Assembly (NCBI GenBank): GCA_903843135.1
Contig: CAIMOS010000278.1
Location: 1-45,444, forward strand
Reading direction: 5' to 3'
Length of the DNA: 45,444 bases
From: an uncultured Ignavibacteriales bacterium
Lineage (GTDB): Bacteria > Bacteroidota > Ignavibacteria > Ignavibacteriales > Ignavibacteriaceae
The notes under the pieces are model-generated. The model had not been told where the DNA came from. It was given only the letters and a program-made list of their open reading frames with translations, and made no database searches. Below are positions 8,106-17,656 of the stretch, piece after piece (position 1 is the stretch's first letter; every line of letters begins with the position of its first letter). Made by a program: the position numbers and the translations under genes.

Positions 8106-9158
8106 TCAGTCCTTATGATACTTCACGCTTTCTTCTTTTACAAACTTAACCAGCGCCTTCAGGTTTTCAGGATCAGTGTCGGGATGGATTCCGTGTCCAA
8201 GATTAAAGATGTGTCCGCTTCCGTGACCGTAATGTTTCAGAACGCCTTTCACTTCTTCTTTTATTTTATCTTGCGAAGCGTAAAGAACAGTCGGATCAAG
8301 ATTTCCCTGCAGTGCAACACGGTCTCCGATTTCTTTGCGCGCTTTTTTAATATCCATTGTCCAGTCAAGCCCGACAACATCCGCGCCGGATTTGCTGAGT
8401 TTCTTCAGTGCGTAGTGTGTTCCTTTTGCGAATACAATTACCGGCTGTTTCTTCCGTTTTATTCCGTCAATTACCATCTCGATATATGGTAAGTCAAATT
8501 CACTAAAATCAGCCGGAGAAAGTATCCCGCCCCAGGTATCGAAAACCTGCACTGCGTCGGCGCCGGCTTCAATCTGCGCGGAAAGATAAGCAGAAACTGA
8601 TTCGGAAATTTCCTTTAAGATTTTGTGAGCGAGTTTGGGCTGGTTGTATATAAAATTTTTAATTATTGAAAAAGTTTTCGAACCCTTTCCTTCAACCATA
8701 TAAGTGAGTAAGGTCCAGGGGGAACCGCTGAAACCGATAAGCGGCACTCTTCCGTTAAGAGTCTCTTTGGTTTGTCTGAGCGCCTGCATAACGTAACCGA
8801 GGTCCTTAACAGGATCAATTTTTCTGAGTTTTTTCGCGGACTCCTCATCACGCACCGGATTATGAAAAACGGGACCTCTTCCCTCTTCCATCTCAAGGTG
8901 CATTCCCATTGCTTCGGGAATCACAAGGATATCTGAAAAAATTATAGCGGCATCAACGCCCATCAAATCAACCGGCTGAACCGTTACCTCTGTAGCGAGT
9001 TCAGGCGTTTTACACATAGTTAAAAAATCAGCTTTCGATCTAACAGCGCGGTACTCGGGCAGATAACGTCCGGCCTGGCGCATAACCCATACAGGTGTGC
9101 GTTCGGTTTTTTCTTTTCTGCAGGCACGCAGAAAAAGATCATTTTTAAGTTTACTCAA
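8106..9158 (-). CDS. hemE: Uroporphyrinogen decarboxylase
   Basis: HemE removes four carboxyl groups from uroporphyrinogen III to give coproporphyrinogen III. The product has 350 residues, the normal length, with the family signature PVWVMRQAGRYLPEYR (22-37), the second signature GFSGSPWTLLTYMVEG, and the C-terminal ALQGNLDP and FNLGHGIHPDTDPE. It is the first gene of hemE-hemN-pduS-pduT and has a candidate promoter at 9209-9216. It supplies the substrate of the next gene, hemN. Confidence 0.98.
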   Translation of the reverse strand: MSKLKNDLFLRACRKEKTERTPVWVMRQAGRYLPEYRAVRSKADFLTMCKTPELATEVTVQPVDLMGVDAAIIFSDILVIPEAMGMHLEMEEGRGPVFHNPVRDEESAKKLRKIDPVKDLGYVMQALRQTKETLNGRVPLIGFSGSPWTLLTYMVEGKGSKTFSIIKNFIYNQPKLAHKILKEISESVSAYLSAQIEAGADAVQVFDTWGGILSPADFSEFDLPYIEMVIDGIKRKKQPVIVFAKGTHYALKKLSKSGADVVGLDWTMDIKKARKEIGDRVALQGNLDPTVLYASQDKIKEEVKGVLKHYGHGSGHIFNLGHGIHPDTDPENLKALVKFVKEESVKYHKD

Positions 9159-9208
9159 AAAAACTCCAATAATATTATAGTAAAGCGGATTTCCGCATTA
9201 ACATCCGG

Positions 9209-9216
9209 CAAATTTA
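9209..9216 (-). promoter_or_regulatory. Candidate -7 element of the hemE-hemN-pduST operon
   Basis: TAAATTTG on the minus strand matches TAnnTTTG exactly, and 20 bases upstream is TTA, a two-of-three match to the -33 TTG. The expected leader is about 44 bases. It lies in the 128-base gap between hemD and hemE. Confidence 0.45.
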
Positions 9217-9286
9217 CTAATTGTAAGAATACTTTTTAATATAAAAGTTTTTGCTGTAAAAATTATTCAATGATTAAGCACAGAGG

Positions 9287-10081
9287 TTAATTGCCGTTTT
9301 GCACGGTTTTCTGAATCAGTTCAGCGATCGATTCCATTGTGTAATTCTCGGGTATTAATACATCTCGTACTCCGCTCTTTTCGATTTCGGTTTTGGTTGA
9401 CGGCCCGATCGAAACGACAATCTTATCCTGAAAATATTTGCCGGCGTTCTCAATCTTCAGGAGTTGCAGGAAATTATTATATGTTGAGGGGCTTGTAAAA
9501 ATATAGTAGGCCTCTGAAAAATCCGAAAGCCTGTTGATAAGCTCCGGGACGGAAGAAGGGTCAGGCATCACGTTTTTATACACGACGGCATTAATTACGT
9601 TCGCGCCCATTTTGGCGAGCACTTCAGGCAACTCTACACGTCCGATTTCAGACCTGGGAACAAGTATTGTTTTCCCGGAAAGGTTAAAATTCTTTTTAAT
9701 CTCGACCGATAGATGCTCAGAGTCAAAATGTTCAGGGACAAAAACAAAACCGTGATAATAAGCGGAGAGCGCTTCGGCGGTTTTGCTCCCGATGGCGATA
9801 TACTGAGCGGACATTGTGTTAAGTTTCAGTTTGTGCTTCTGCAGATATTCCGAAAAATACCTTACAGCATTAACTGAAGTGAACAGCAGGAAATCTATCT
9901 GGGTTTTTTCGGATGCGGCCCGGTCAAGCTCCTTCACAACTTCCGCGGGTGCGATTTCTATTGTGGGAAACAGAAGTACTTCTGCCCCTTTTGAAGCAAA
10001 AAGTTCAACGCTCTCCTTCGCCTGCAGTGCGCTGCGCGTGAGGACGATCTTTATCCCTTTAAGGGATTTAATATTTTCCAT
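9287..10081 (-). CDS. hemD: Uroporphyrinogen-III synthase
   Basis: HemD closes and inverts ring D of hydroxymethylbilane. The family is poorly conserved, but the 264-residue length and two-lobed pattern fit: GIKIVLTRSALQAKES at the start, PTIEIAP, DFLLFTSVNAVRYF, AIGSKTAEAL, ILVPRSEIGR, YYIFTSPSTYNNF and VVSIGPSTKTEIE. It lies just upstream of hemE on the same strand, consistent with the heme pathway role. HemC is not in the window. Confidence 0.93.
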   Translation of the reverse strand: MENIKSLKGIKIVLTRSALQAKESVELFASKGAEVLLFPTIEIAPAEVVKELDRAASEKTQIDFLLFTSVNAVRYFSEYLQKHKLKLNTMSAQYIAIGSKTAEALSAYYHGFVFVPEHFDSEHLSVEIKKNFNLSGKTILVPRSEIGRVELPEVLAKMGANVINAVVYKNVMPDPSSVPELINRLSDFSEAYYIFTSPSTYNNFLQLLKIENAGKYFQDKIVVSIGPSTKTEIEKSGVRDVLIPENYTMESIAELIQKTVQNGN

Positions 10082-10272
10082 AAATAAAAATACAAACTTG
10101 GGGAAAATAACAGCTAATCCGGATTGATTCGTAATCCAAATCCTTGAAAATCGGAAAATCTCCGCTCAGCTAGAGGGTAACGGCTTTCGATTTCCTAAAT
10201 TATGGTCAGTGCATAGGTTTTGATTATAATTCTAATATGCAGTATATTTGCTGCATAATAGAAATAAAATGT
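10082..10272. promoter_or_regulatory. Divergent intergenic region hemD / abiE
   Basis: No gene is seen. For the rightward abiE operon, TTTTG (10218-10222), a 20-base spacer and an exact TATATTTG (10243-10250) form a good Bacteroidota-type promoter. Transcription would start near 10257. This is downstream of a possible ATG at 10237, so the ATG at 10273 is the likely start of abiEi. Confidence 0.55.
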
Positions 10273-10890
10273 ATGAATTTTCTAAATTTTAGAGAAAAGT
10301 TTTTTGATCTGTCGGTATTCACTCCTGATCAGGTATATACCTGGCATCCCGGATTTGACAGAAATAATTTCCACAGATGGATTCAAAAAGGCCTTATTAT
10401 AAGACTGAGGAATGGCTATTACACTTTTCGCGAATTTAAATCCTTGCCCCACTATCGTTTCTACTTTGCGAACAAAATCTATAAGCCGTCTTATATAAGT
10501 CTGCATTCGGCCCTGGCTTACTATGGGCTGATCCCTGAATCAGTCGTTCAGATAACAAGCGTGACTACATTAAAGACGGAAAATTTTGTAAATGACATCG
10601 GCGAATTCACTTATAAAAAAATCAGCCGGAATCTTTTCTTCGGATACCGGACAATTGAAACTGACAAAAATAAATCGTGCTTGATTGCGGCGCCGGAGAA
10701 GGGAATCATAGATTTATTATACCTTTACCCCGAATATGAGACAGAGTCGGAACTGTTGCAATTAAGATTTGATGAAGATATTTTAGAAGAATTAATTGAT
10801 AGAGCCAATTTACTTGAGATGACTGAAAGAATGAATAATAAAGCTCTCAGCGGGCGGATTAATAAACTAATTAAAGCATACGGATTATGA
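10273..10890 (+). CDS. abiEi: AbiEi-like antitoxin of a type IV toxin-antitoxin pair
   Basis: The 205-residue protein begins with a winged-helix-like region (FTPDQVYTWHPGFDRNNFHRWIQ-type segment, then GLIIRLRNGYYTF), continues with YISLHSALAYYGLIPE, and has the KNKSCLIAAPEKGIIDLLYL segment typical of AbiEi/transcriptional-regulator antitoxins. Such proteins repress their own promoter and counteract the AbiEii nucleotidyltransferase. The ATG at 10273 is preferred over 10237 because the promoter would start transcription between them. Its stop overlaps the abiEii start (ATGA), implying coupling. Confidence 0.82.
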   Translation: MNFLNFREKFFDLSVFTPDQVYTWHPGFDRNNFHRWIQKGLIIRLRNGYYTFREFKSLPHYRFYFANKIYKPSYISLHSALAYYGLIPESVVQITSVTTLKTENFVNDIGEFTYKKISRNLFFGYRTIETDKNKSCLIAAPEKGIIDLLYLYPEYETESELLQLRFDEDILEELIDRANLLEMTERMNNKALSGRINKLIKAYGL

Positions 10891-11672
10891 TACAATTTGA
10901 ATTTATCAAAAATTTCTATCCGGCTCATATCCGGGAGAATTCCGGTTTTTCTAAATATATCCTCAAGGAACATATTTTATTAATGATACTTGATTTTCTC
11001 TCCTCCACGGCGTATGTAAAAAATCTGGCGTTTATCGGTGGAACAAGTATCCGCTTAACGAAAGGTATTGACAGATTTTCCGAGGATCTTGATTTCGACT
11101 GTAAAAATTTTTCTGATTCTGATTTCAGCCGGCTTGCCGGTGATGTTTTGCTCTTTCTCAGAAGGAATGGTCTGGAAGTTGAAATCAAAGAGAGCAAAAA
11201 GGACCTTAAAGCCTTCAGACAAAATCTGATATTCCCTGAATTACTCTATGATCTTGGGCTTTCCGGACATAAAGAAGAAAGATTCCTGATAAAACTGGAA
11301 TGTCAGGACCAGCTATTCAGCTATGACCGCGAACTTTATAACATAAAAGGGGGCGGTTATTTTTTTCCTTTCCCTGTTCCGCCCGTATCGGTCTTATGCA
11401 GTATGAAAATTAATGCTATGTTCAACAGAAATAAGGGCAGGGATTTTTATGATGTTATGTTTTTGTTATCGCAGGCATCACCCGGCTATGATTATCTCCG
11501 GGAGAAACTGGGAATTGAAAACCTCGATCAGTTAAAACAGCGCGTCCGTGAACTTACTGAACGCGTAAATATGCAAAATAAGGTCAGAGATTTTGAGCAT
11601 CTGATCTTCCAAAAATCCAACGCCGGCAGGATCCTTCTGATCAATGATTTCATTGCCGGATTAAAAGAGTAA
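10887..11672 (+). CDS. abiEii: AbiEii-like nucleotidyltransferase toxin
   Basis: The 261-residue product has the AbiEii/DUF1814 nucleotidyltransferase core: LAFIGGTSIRLTKGIDRFSE at about 48-66 and the acidic SEDLDFD (65-71) that coordinates metal. FFPFPVPPVSVLCSMKINAM and NKGRDFYDVMFLL follow, as usual in this family. AbiE toxins block phage spread; some relatives (MenT) modify tRNA acceptor ends with nucleotides. The specific target here is unknown. It overlaps abiEi by four bases. The pair sits between core blocks (hem and secA), typical of an acquired defence module. Confidence 0.88.
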   Translation: MIQFEFIKNFYPAHIRENSGFSKYILKEHILLMILDFLSSTAYVKNLAFIGGTSIRLTKGIDRFSEDLDFDCKNFSDSDFSRLAGDVLLFLRRNGLEVEIKESKKDLKAFRQNLIFPELLYDLGLSGHKEERFLIKLECQDQLFSYDRELYNIKGGGYFFPFPVPPVSVLCSMKINAMFNRNKGRDFYDVMFLLSQASPGYDYLREKLGIENLDQLKQRVRELTERVNMQNKVRDFEHLIFQKSNAGRILLINDFIAGLKE

Positions 11673-11965
11673 TATTTGTTATCTTAACAGATTCCGATAG
11701 AAAGCAATGCAGACACAAAACTCAGTTACAGGGTATATTCGTAAGATCAGCGCTCATCAGTCTGATCAGTGCCATCAGTGTTCTATTCCATCTCATTTTC
11801 CTTTTACTTTTTCAATCCGCTTTGTTCCGGTTAACTAAAATCGGCAATTTGTCCCGACTTCAGCCATTACGACAAACTCCTTCTTCAGCTATAAATTAGT
11901 TGATTGCATATCAATATATCAGTACTTAACTTTCAAGGTTATATTATTTTTGGAGACCTATATTA
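11673..11965. other. Intergenic region upstream of secA with ATCAG repeat element and promoter
   Basis: No gene is seen in these 293 bases. They contain the ATCAG decamer-like repeat (11746-11783) and, closer to secA, a candidate promoter: TTG at 11904-11906, a 20-base spacer, and TAACTTTC at 11927-11934 (one mismatch to TAnnTTTG). The expected leader is about 25 bases. Confidence 0.5.
11746..11783. repeat. ATCAG short-period repeat element
   Basis: Four consecutive units each begin ATCAG: ATCAGCGCTC, ATCAGTCTG, ATCAGTGCC and ATCAGTGTTC. The period is 9-10 bases, about one DNA helical turn. It is noncoding and lies between abiEii and secA. Function unknown. Confidence 0.7.
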
Positions 11966-14900
11966 ATGCTCGATTTTCTTAAAAAACTGTTCGGCGATAA
12001 AAAGACACGTGACCTTCAGGAACTGCAACCGATCGTTGATGAAATTAATGAAAAATATGCTGAACTAACCGGACTTACCGATGAACAGCTTAAGGCAAAA
12101 ACACCGGAATTTAAGGCCCGTATGCAGGAAGAAACCGCGGAGCTCAGGGCTAAAATCGAAGAACTTGAAAATCAGTTAAAATCCGACGAAGAATTTGACA
12201 GCCAGGCAATACACGATGAACTGGCTGAAGTAAATAAAGAACTTACTGAGAAGTATGAAGAAGTCCTCGATGAACTGCTCCCCGAAGCATTCGCCGTTGT
12301 TAAAGACACCTGCCGCAGGCTCGTCGGCAGAAGCTGGGATGTTATGGGACACAAACTCACCTGGGAAATCGTTCCTTACGACGTGCAGCTTATGGGCGGC
12401 GTTGTTCTTCATAGAGGCAAAATTTCTGAAATGGCGACGGGCGAAGGTAAAACTCTTGTGGCTACACTCCCGATGTATCTGAATGCGCTTACCGGGCGCG
12501 GCGTTCACCTCGTAACCGTCAACGATTACCTTGCACAGCGCGACTCCGAGTGGATGGGCGAGATCTTCCGCTTCCACGATCTGTCTGTCGGCGTTATTGT
12601 CAGCAGTATGGACCACGATCAGCGCAGGCAGCAGTATATGTGCGACATCACCTACGGAACAAATAACGAATTCGGTTTCGATTATCTCCGTGACAATATG
12701 GCAATCGCCCCGGAATTCCAGGTGCAGCGTGTCCACAATTACGCGATCGTGGATGAGGTTGACTCGGTGTTAATCGATGAAGCCAGAACGCCTCTTATCA
12801 TCTCCGGCGCGGTTGAAACTGATGATCAGAAATTTGACGAAATGAAACCCGCGGTCGAAAGGCTTCACAGGCTGCAGTCTAATCTTGTTGCCAACATTGT
12901 TTCTGAGGCAGAAAAATTACTTGAAGACGGCGAGAGCAAGGACAGTTCATTCGAAGCGGGTAAACTGCTATTAAGGGGACACCGCGGCCTCCCAAAAAGC
13001 AAAAAGCTTCTCAAAGTATTCTCCGAACCTTCTTATAAACGGCTTATGCAGGAAACGGAACTTGAGTTCCTCCGTGAAAAAGGTAAGAATATGCCGGTTA
13101 TCGATGATGAACTTTACTTCGTTATCGATGAAAAAAATAATTCCATTGACCTTACGGAAAAGGGGCGCGAAGAACTTTCGAAAGGGACCCGCGAGAACAA
13201 AAACTTTTTCGTCCTCACGGATCTTGGCACTGAGATCAGCAAACTTGAACACGATCAGTCACTTTCATTCGAAGCAAAGAATAAAAAGAAAGACGAACTT
13301 TATCACGAATATTCAGAGAAAAGCGACCGTCTCCACACTATTTACCAATTGCTTAAAGCGTATACCCTCTTCGAAAAAGATGATCAGTACGTAATTACTG
13401 AAGAGGGCAAAGTCGCTATCGTGGATGAATTCACGGGAAGAGTTCTGCCCGGCAGGCGCTATTCTGACGGTCTCCACCAGGCGATTGAAGCAAAGGAAAA
13501 TGTAAAAGTAGAAAGAGACACACAAACTCTCGCGACCATTACGCTCCAGAACTACTTCAGAATGTATAAGAAACTTGCCGGTATGACCGGTACCGCGGAA
13601 ACTGAAGAAGGCGAGTTTTACGAAATTTATAAACTTGAAGTTTCGGTGATCCCTACAAATAAAGATATTGTCAGGGAGGATATGGATGATGCGGTATACA
13701 AGACCAAACGCGAAAAATATAACGCGGTCATCGAGCAGATTGAAGAACTCAGGAGTGCGGGGCGCCCGGTACTTGTAGGTACAACTTCTGTCGATGTGTC
13801 GGAAACCATCAGCAGAATGCTCAAGCGTAAAAATATTCCGCACAACGTACTGAACGCGAAACAGCATCAGCGTGAAGCTGAAATCGTTGCGTTCGCGGGA
13901 CAGGTTGGCGCGGTCACAATTGCCACCAATATGGCGGGACGCGGTACTGACATTAAACTCGGCGCGGGTGTTAAGGATCGCGGAGGTTTATTCATCCTTG
14001 GTACGGAAAGGCACGAGTCACGCCGCATCGACCGCCAGCTGCGCGGACGTTCAGGCCGCCAGGGCGATCCGGGCGCCTCAAAATTCTTCCTCTCACTCGA
14101 GGATGACCTTATGCGCCTTTTCGGCAGCGACAGGATCGCTTCCGTAATGGAACGAATGGGCCTTAAGGAAGGCGATGTGATACAGCATCCGCTGATCACC
14201 AAATCAGTTGAGCGCGCTCAGAAAAAAGTAGAAGAAAACAACTTCTCTATCCGTAAAAGACTGCTTGAATACGACAACACGATGAATCAGCAGCGCGAAA
14301 TCATTTACACAAAACGGAACCGCGCGCTTAAAGGTGAAAGATTAAAGACTGAGATCTTTGAAATGCTCGATGAGTATATCGGTGAAATTGTTAATAAACA
14401 TTTTGAGACGGCTGACATCGACGGCATCAAAGAAGATATGATGATGAACCTGATGGTGAACATCGAAATTACTCCTGAGCAGTTCGAAAAACTTGGCGAA
14501 GACGGGCTTACAAGTAAACTCGCGAATGACGCTAAAGAATTCTATCGTCAGAAGGAAGAGATATTGGGTCACGAGATTATGGGCAGAATCGAAAGATTCG
14601 CAATGCTCACCGTAATCGATAATAAGTGGAAAGAACACCTTCGGGAAATGGACGACCTTAAAGAAGGAATCGGGCTTCGCGCCTACGGCCAAAAGGACCC
14701 GCTTGTTGAATACAAGAACGAAGCATACGATATGTTCGTCCAGCTCATCAATACTATCCGTAATGAAACCGTTATAGGCAGCTTTAAATTCTTCCCTGCT
14801 GCTACTGAGGAATTAGCCGCCAACCGCAGGGCCCCTTCACGCCGTATGGTAGCTACCAAGCAGGACACTTCAAATATCGGATACAGGAACCCTCAGGCAG

Positions 14901-15022
14901 AAGAAGCAAGCCGCGGTTCACAGATAAAAGTGCAGCCGGTAAGAGTAGAGGAAAAAATCGGTAGAAACGAACTTTGCCCTTGCGGAAGCGGAAAAAAATT
15001 CAAAAACTGTCACGGTAAATAA
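11966..15022 (+). CDS. secA: Preprotein translocase ATPase SecA
   Basis: SecA drives secreted proteins through SecYEG. The 1018-residue length is long for SecA but normal in Bacteroidota relatives, owing to an insertion at roughly residues 290-470 before the second nucleotide-binding half. Visible motifs are Walker A MATGEGKTL (156-164), DEVDSVLIDEARTPLIISG (from 263), VTIATNMAGRGTDIKLG, and RQLRGRSGRQGDPG. The C-terminal zinc site is C1004, C1006, C1015, H1016 (CPCGSGKKFKNCH), used with SecB or phospholipid. GGAG lies 10 bases before the ATG. It heads a run with glnB, the TPR lipoprotein and the transglycosylase. Confidence 0.98.
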   Translation: MLDFLKKLFGDKKTRDLQELQPIVDEINEKYAELTGLTDEQLKAKTPEFKARMQEETAELRAKIEELENQLKSDEEFDSQAIHDELAEVNKELTEKYEEVLDELLPEAFAVVKDTCRRLVGRSWDVMGHKLTWEIVPYDVQLMGGVVLHRGKISEMATGEGKTLVATLPMYLNALTGRGVHLVTVNDYLAQRDSEWMGEIFRFHDLSVGVIVSSMDHDQRRQQYMCDITYGTNNEFGFDYLRDNMAIAPEFQVQRVHNYAIVDEVDSVLIDEARTPLIISGAVETDDQKFDEMKPAVERLHRLQSNLVANIVSEAEKLLEDGESKDSSFEAGKLLLRGHRGLPKSKKLLKVFSEPSYKRLMQETELEFLREKGKNMPVIDDELYFVIDEKNNSIDLTEKGREELSKGTRENKNFFVLTDLGTEISKLEHDQSLSFEAKNKKKDELYHEYSEKSDRLHTIYQLLKAYTLFEKDDQYVITEEGKVAIVDEFTGRVLPGRRYSDGLHQAIEAKENVKVERDTQTLATITLQNYFRMYKKLAGMTGTAETEEGEFYEIYKLEVSVIPTNKDIVREDMDDAVYKTKREKYNAVIEQIEELRSAGRPVLVGTTSVDVSETISRMLKRKNIPHNVLNAKQHQREAEIVAFAGQVGAVTIATNMAGRGTDIKLGAGVKDRGGLFILGTERHESRRIDRQLRGRSGRQGDPGASKFFLSLEDDLMRLFGSDRIASVMERMGLKEGDVIQHPLITKSVERAQKKVEENNFSIRKRLLEYDNTMNQQREIIYTKRNRALKGERLKTEIFEMLDEYIGEIVNKHFETADIDGIKEDMMMNLMVNIEITPEQFEKLGEDGLTSKLANDAKEFYRQKEEILGHEIMGRIERFAMLTVIDNKWKEHLREMDDLKEGIGLRAYGQKDPLVEYKNEAYDMFVQLINTIRNETVIGSFKFFPAATEELAANRRAPSRRMVATKQDTSNIGYRNPQAEEASRGSQIKVQPVRVEEKIGRNELCPCGSGKKFKNCHGK

Positions 15023-15385
<363 letters not shown>

Positions 15386-15402
15386 TTTATCAAAAGTTTA
15401 CT

Positions 15403-17628
15403 ATGACAAAATATAAGTTTGTGCTCTCTCTGGCATTCGTTTCTTTGCTTGCCCTTCCGGGTTGTACCGTTTGGTCAAACTTCACAACGTATTTTAATCT
15501 TTACTATAACGTTTCGAAAGACTTTAACCAGGCGGAGACGCTGATTAGAGAACAGCGGAAAGATATCTTCTCGCTTCTCGAACCTTCCCTGCCCGGTAAC
15601 TCAAACCAGCTGCTCGGCAAAGTAATAGAAAAATGCTCAAAGGTCCTGCAGTTTAATTCTGAAAGTTCTTTTGTCGATGACGCGTTAATGATGCTCGGCA
15701 AAGCTTTCTATTATCAGAAGAACTACCTGAAGTCCTTAAGGAAGTTCCAGGAAATTATTGTCACTCAGCAGCAAAGTGCCCTTGTGCTCGAAGCGAGGTT
15801 GTGGGAAGCAAAGAGTGAGATAGCGCTGAGAAACTACTCCACGGGGCTATCACTCCTCGAAAAAAATATCGAAGAGGCTGCCGCTGCAGATGAAAATGAA
15901 ATTATGACGGAGGGATACATCTCCCTGGTCCGGTACTACCTGAATGAAAAAGATGATCAGCGCGCCATCAGGTTTCTGCTCGAACTCGTCAGCCGTTGTG
16001 ACGATTCACAGGTCAACGGGCTGGCTATGTATAAGATCGGGGAATTGTACCTGAAAAATGAAGACTATCAGCTCGCTGCCGACGCGTTCAACAGGGTGCT
16101 CACATTCACAATAGATTTTGAAACCGAGTTCAGCGCAAAACTTAAACTTGCGACAGTAAAAAGGGACCTGGGTGAATCGCGTGAGGCGCTCGAAGATTAT
16201 CAGTCATTGAGGTCAGAAGCAAAATATTCAGACAAATATGACGTCATTGATCTTGAAATCGGCAGAACGCTTAAAGCTATGGGGAAGCCTGAAGATGCAT
16301 TCGCTCATTTCAAATATATTGATACGACGTATAATACATCTGTTTACTCCGCGGGAATAAAATATGAGATTGCCAATTTGTTTGAAAATGATTTTGGTAA
16401 TTTCGACAGCGCTGCAGTTTATTATCAAAAAGGGCTTGCTGCGCCGTCAACAGCGGATTATCTGGACAGTCTGCGGAGCAAAACTCAACTGTTTACAAAA
16501 TATACCACTGTTTCTCTGGCATTCACCGGCAACAAGCGTGACCTTTATTACGCGATGTACCCTGATAAATTTTCCGCTGATTCAGCTGCTTATTTTGGTG
16601 ATACAATAAAAGCTATGGATATAGCAGCTGCCCCCGTTGAAGAGCAGACAAAAACCGAAATTACCAGGGAACGTGAAAGGGACTTCGGAGAGGAAGAACT
16701 ACAGAAAGCCGGGGCCCCTCCTGTAAAGAAGGATTCGACAAGGGCAGCGCCTCCCGTAAAACCAACACTCAGCGCGGATTCATTACGCACACTGGTTATT
16801 AAGAACTCGCTTGAACTCGGTAATCTATTCTTTACGGAATTCGAACTGAACGATTCCGCTTACTATTATTACAATTATATAACTTCGAATTTCACCGGCC
16901 CGTATCTGATGGAACCCAAAGTACTTTTTGCTTTGGGCAGTTATTATCTCAGCGTCGATGATTCAGTCCGGGCAGACAGTTTATTCAATTATATTTACGA
17001 TAATTTCAAAACTGATAATACAGTTAACGCAGCCGCAGTCAAACTCGGCAAACCGCAGGTTGATTTTGACTTTGACCCTGCCAAGCAGCTTTATATCGAT
17101 GCAGAGGAAATAATGCTGCAGGGCGATTACCAGAAATCGTACTCTGATTTTTACAAAATTTTCCTTCAGCACCCAAAATCCACTTACGCCTCAAAATCTC
17201 TTTTCGCTTGCGGTTATTTACTGGAAAATAATATTAAACTCCCCGATTCAGCAGTATCAGTCTATGACACTCTTATAAAGTACTTCCCGCAGTCAGCCTA
17301 TGCGGCAACCGCAGGCCCAAAAGTTAGTTTCTACCGGAGCGAGAAGCTCCGTATCGAAGCAAACCGTAAAGATTCGCTGATGAGGATCGAGCAGGAAAAA
17401 GTTCGCAAGGCAAAGGAAGATTCACTGAAGAATGTTAAGCCTTCTGAAATTAAACAGGAACAGCCCGCTGCCGAAGATCCGGGGAAAACGATAGACCCGG
17501 AAAAACAGGAAGAACCGGAGAAGAAAGCAGAAGAACCGGGAAGATTTTCTTTGCGGCCGCCCGGCTTTTATCCGGACCGCTACATTTACCGCAATGCTTT
17601 ATCGCCCGTATATCTGCACCGTACTTAA
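15403..17628 (+). CDS. TPR-rich lipoprotein, SprE/PorW-like
   Basis: A signal peptide ends in a lipobox (LALPGC, Cys21), so the 741-residue product should be a membrane-anchored lipoprotein. It is followed by NFTTYFNLYYNVSKDFNQAE, which resembles the conserved start of SprE/PorW, a type IX secretion and gliding lipoprotein. Many TPR-like helical pairs follow (for example ALMMLGKAFYYQKNYLKSL, LAMYKIGELYLKNEDYQLA, VLFALGSYYLSVDDSVRAD). A low-complexity linker (~405-450) splits the repeats, and the C-terminal part is charged. The presence of a type IX cargo nearby (20505) supports the assignment, but a general TPR lipoprotein is the alternative. Confidence 0.65.
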   Translation: MTKYKFVLSLAFVSLLALPGCTVWSNFTTYFNLYYNVSKDFNQAETLIREQRKDIFSLLEPSLPGNSNQLLGKVIEKCSKVLQFNSESSFVDDALMMLGKAFYYQKNYLKSLRKFQEIIVTQQQSALVLEARLWEAKSEIALRNYSTGLSLLEKNIEEAAAADENEIMTEGYISLVRYYLNEKDDQRAIRFLLELVSRCDDSQVNGLAMYKIGELYLKNEDYQLAADAFNRVLTFTIDFETEFSAKLKLATVKRDLGESREALEDYQSLRSEAKYSDKYDVIDLEIGRTLKAMGKPEDAFAHFKYIDTTYNTSVYSAGIKYEIANLFENDFGNFDSAAVYYQKGLAAPSTADYLDSLRSKTQLFTKYTTVSLAFTGNKRDLYYAMYPDKFSADSAAYFGDTIKAMDIAAAPVEEQTKTEITRERERDFGEEELQKAGAPPVKKDSTRAAPPVKPTLSADSLRTLVIKNSLELGNLFFTEFELNDSAYYYYNYITSNFTGPYLMEPKVLFALGSYYLSVDDSVRADSLFNYIYDNFKTDNTVNAAAVKLGKPQVDFDFDPAKQLYIDAEEIMLQGDYQKSYSDFYKIFLQHPKSTYASKSLFACGYLLENNIKLPDSAVSVYDTLIKYFPQSAYAATAGPKVSFYRSEKLRIEANRKDSLMRIEQEKVRKAKEDSLKNVKPSEIKQEQPAAEDPGKTIDPEKQEEPEKKAEEPGRFSLRPPGFYPDRYIYRNALSPVYLHRT

Positions 17629-17656
17629 ACTGCTTCACAGATGACGACTTTAATAT

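Noticed and set aside
11945-11952. TATTTTTG as a secA -7 element
   Set aside because: Transcription would start past the GGAG site, leaving no ribosome binding site in the leader; the element at 11927 fits better.
12176-12736. Long minus-strand frames inside secA
   Set aside because: They are antisense shadows of a well-conserved gene with no motif of their own.
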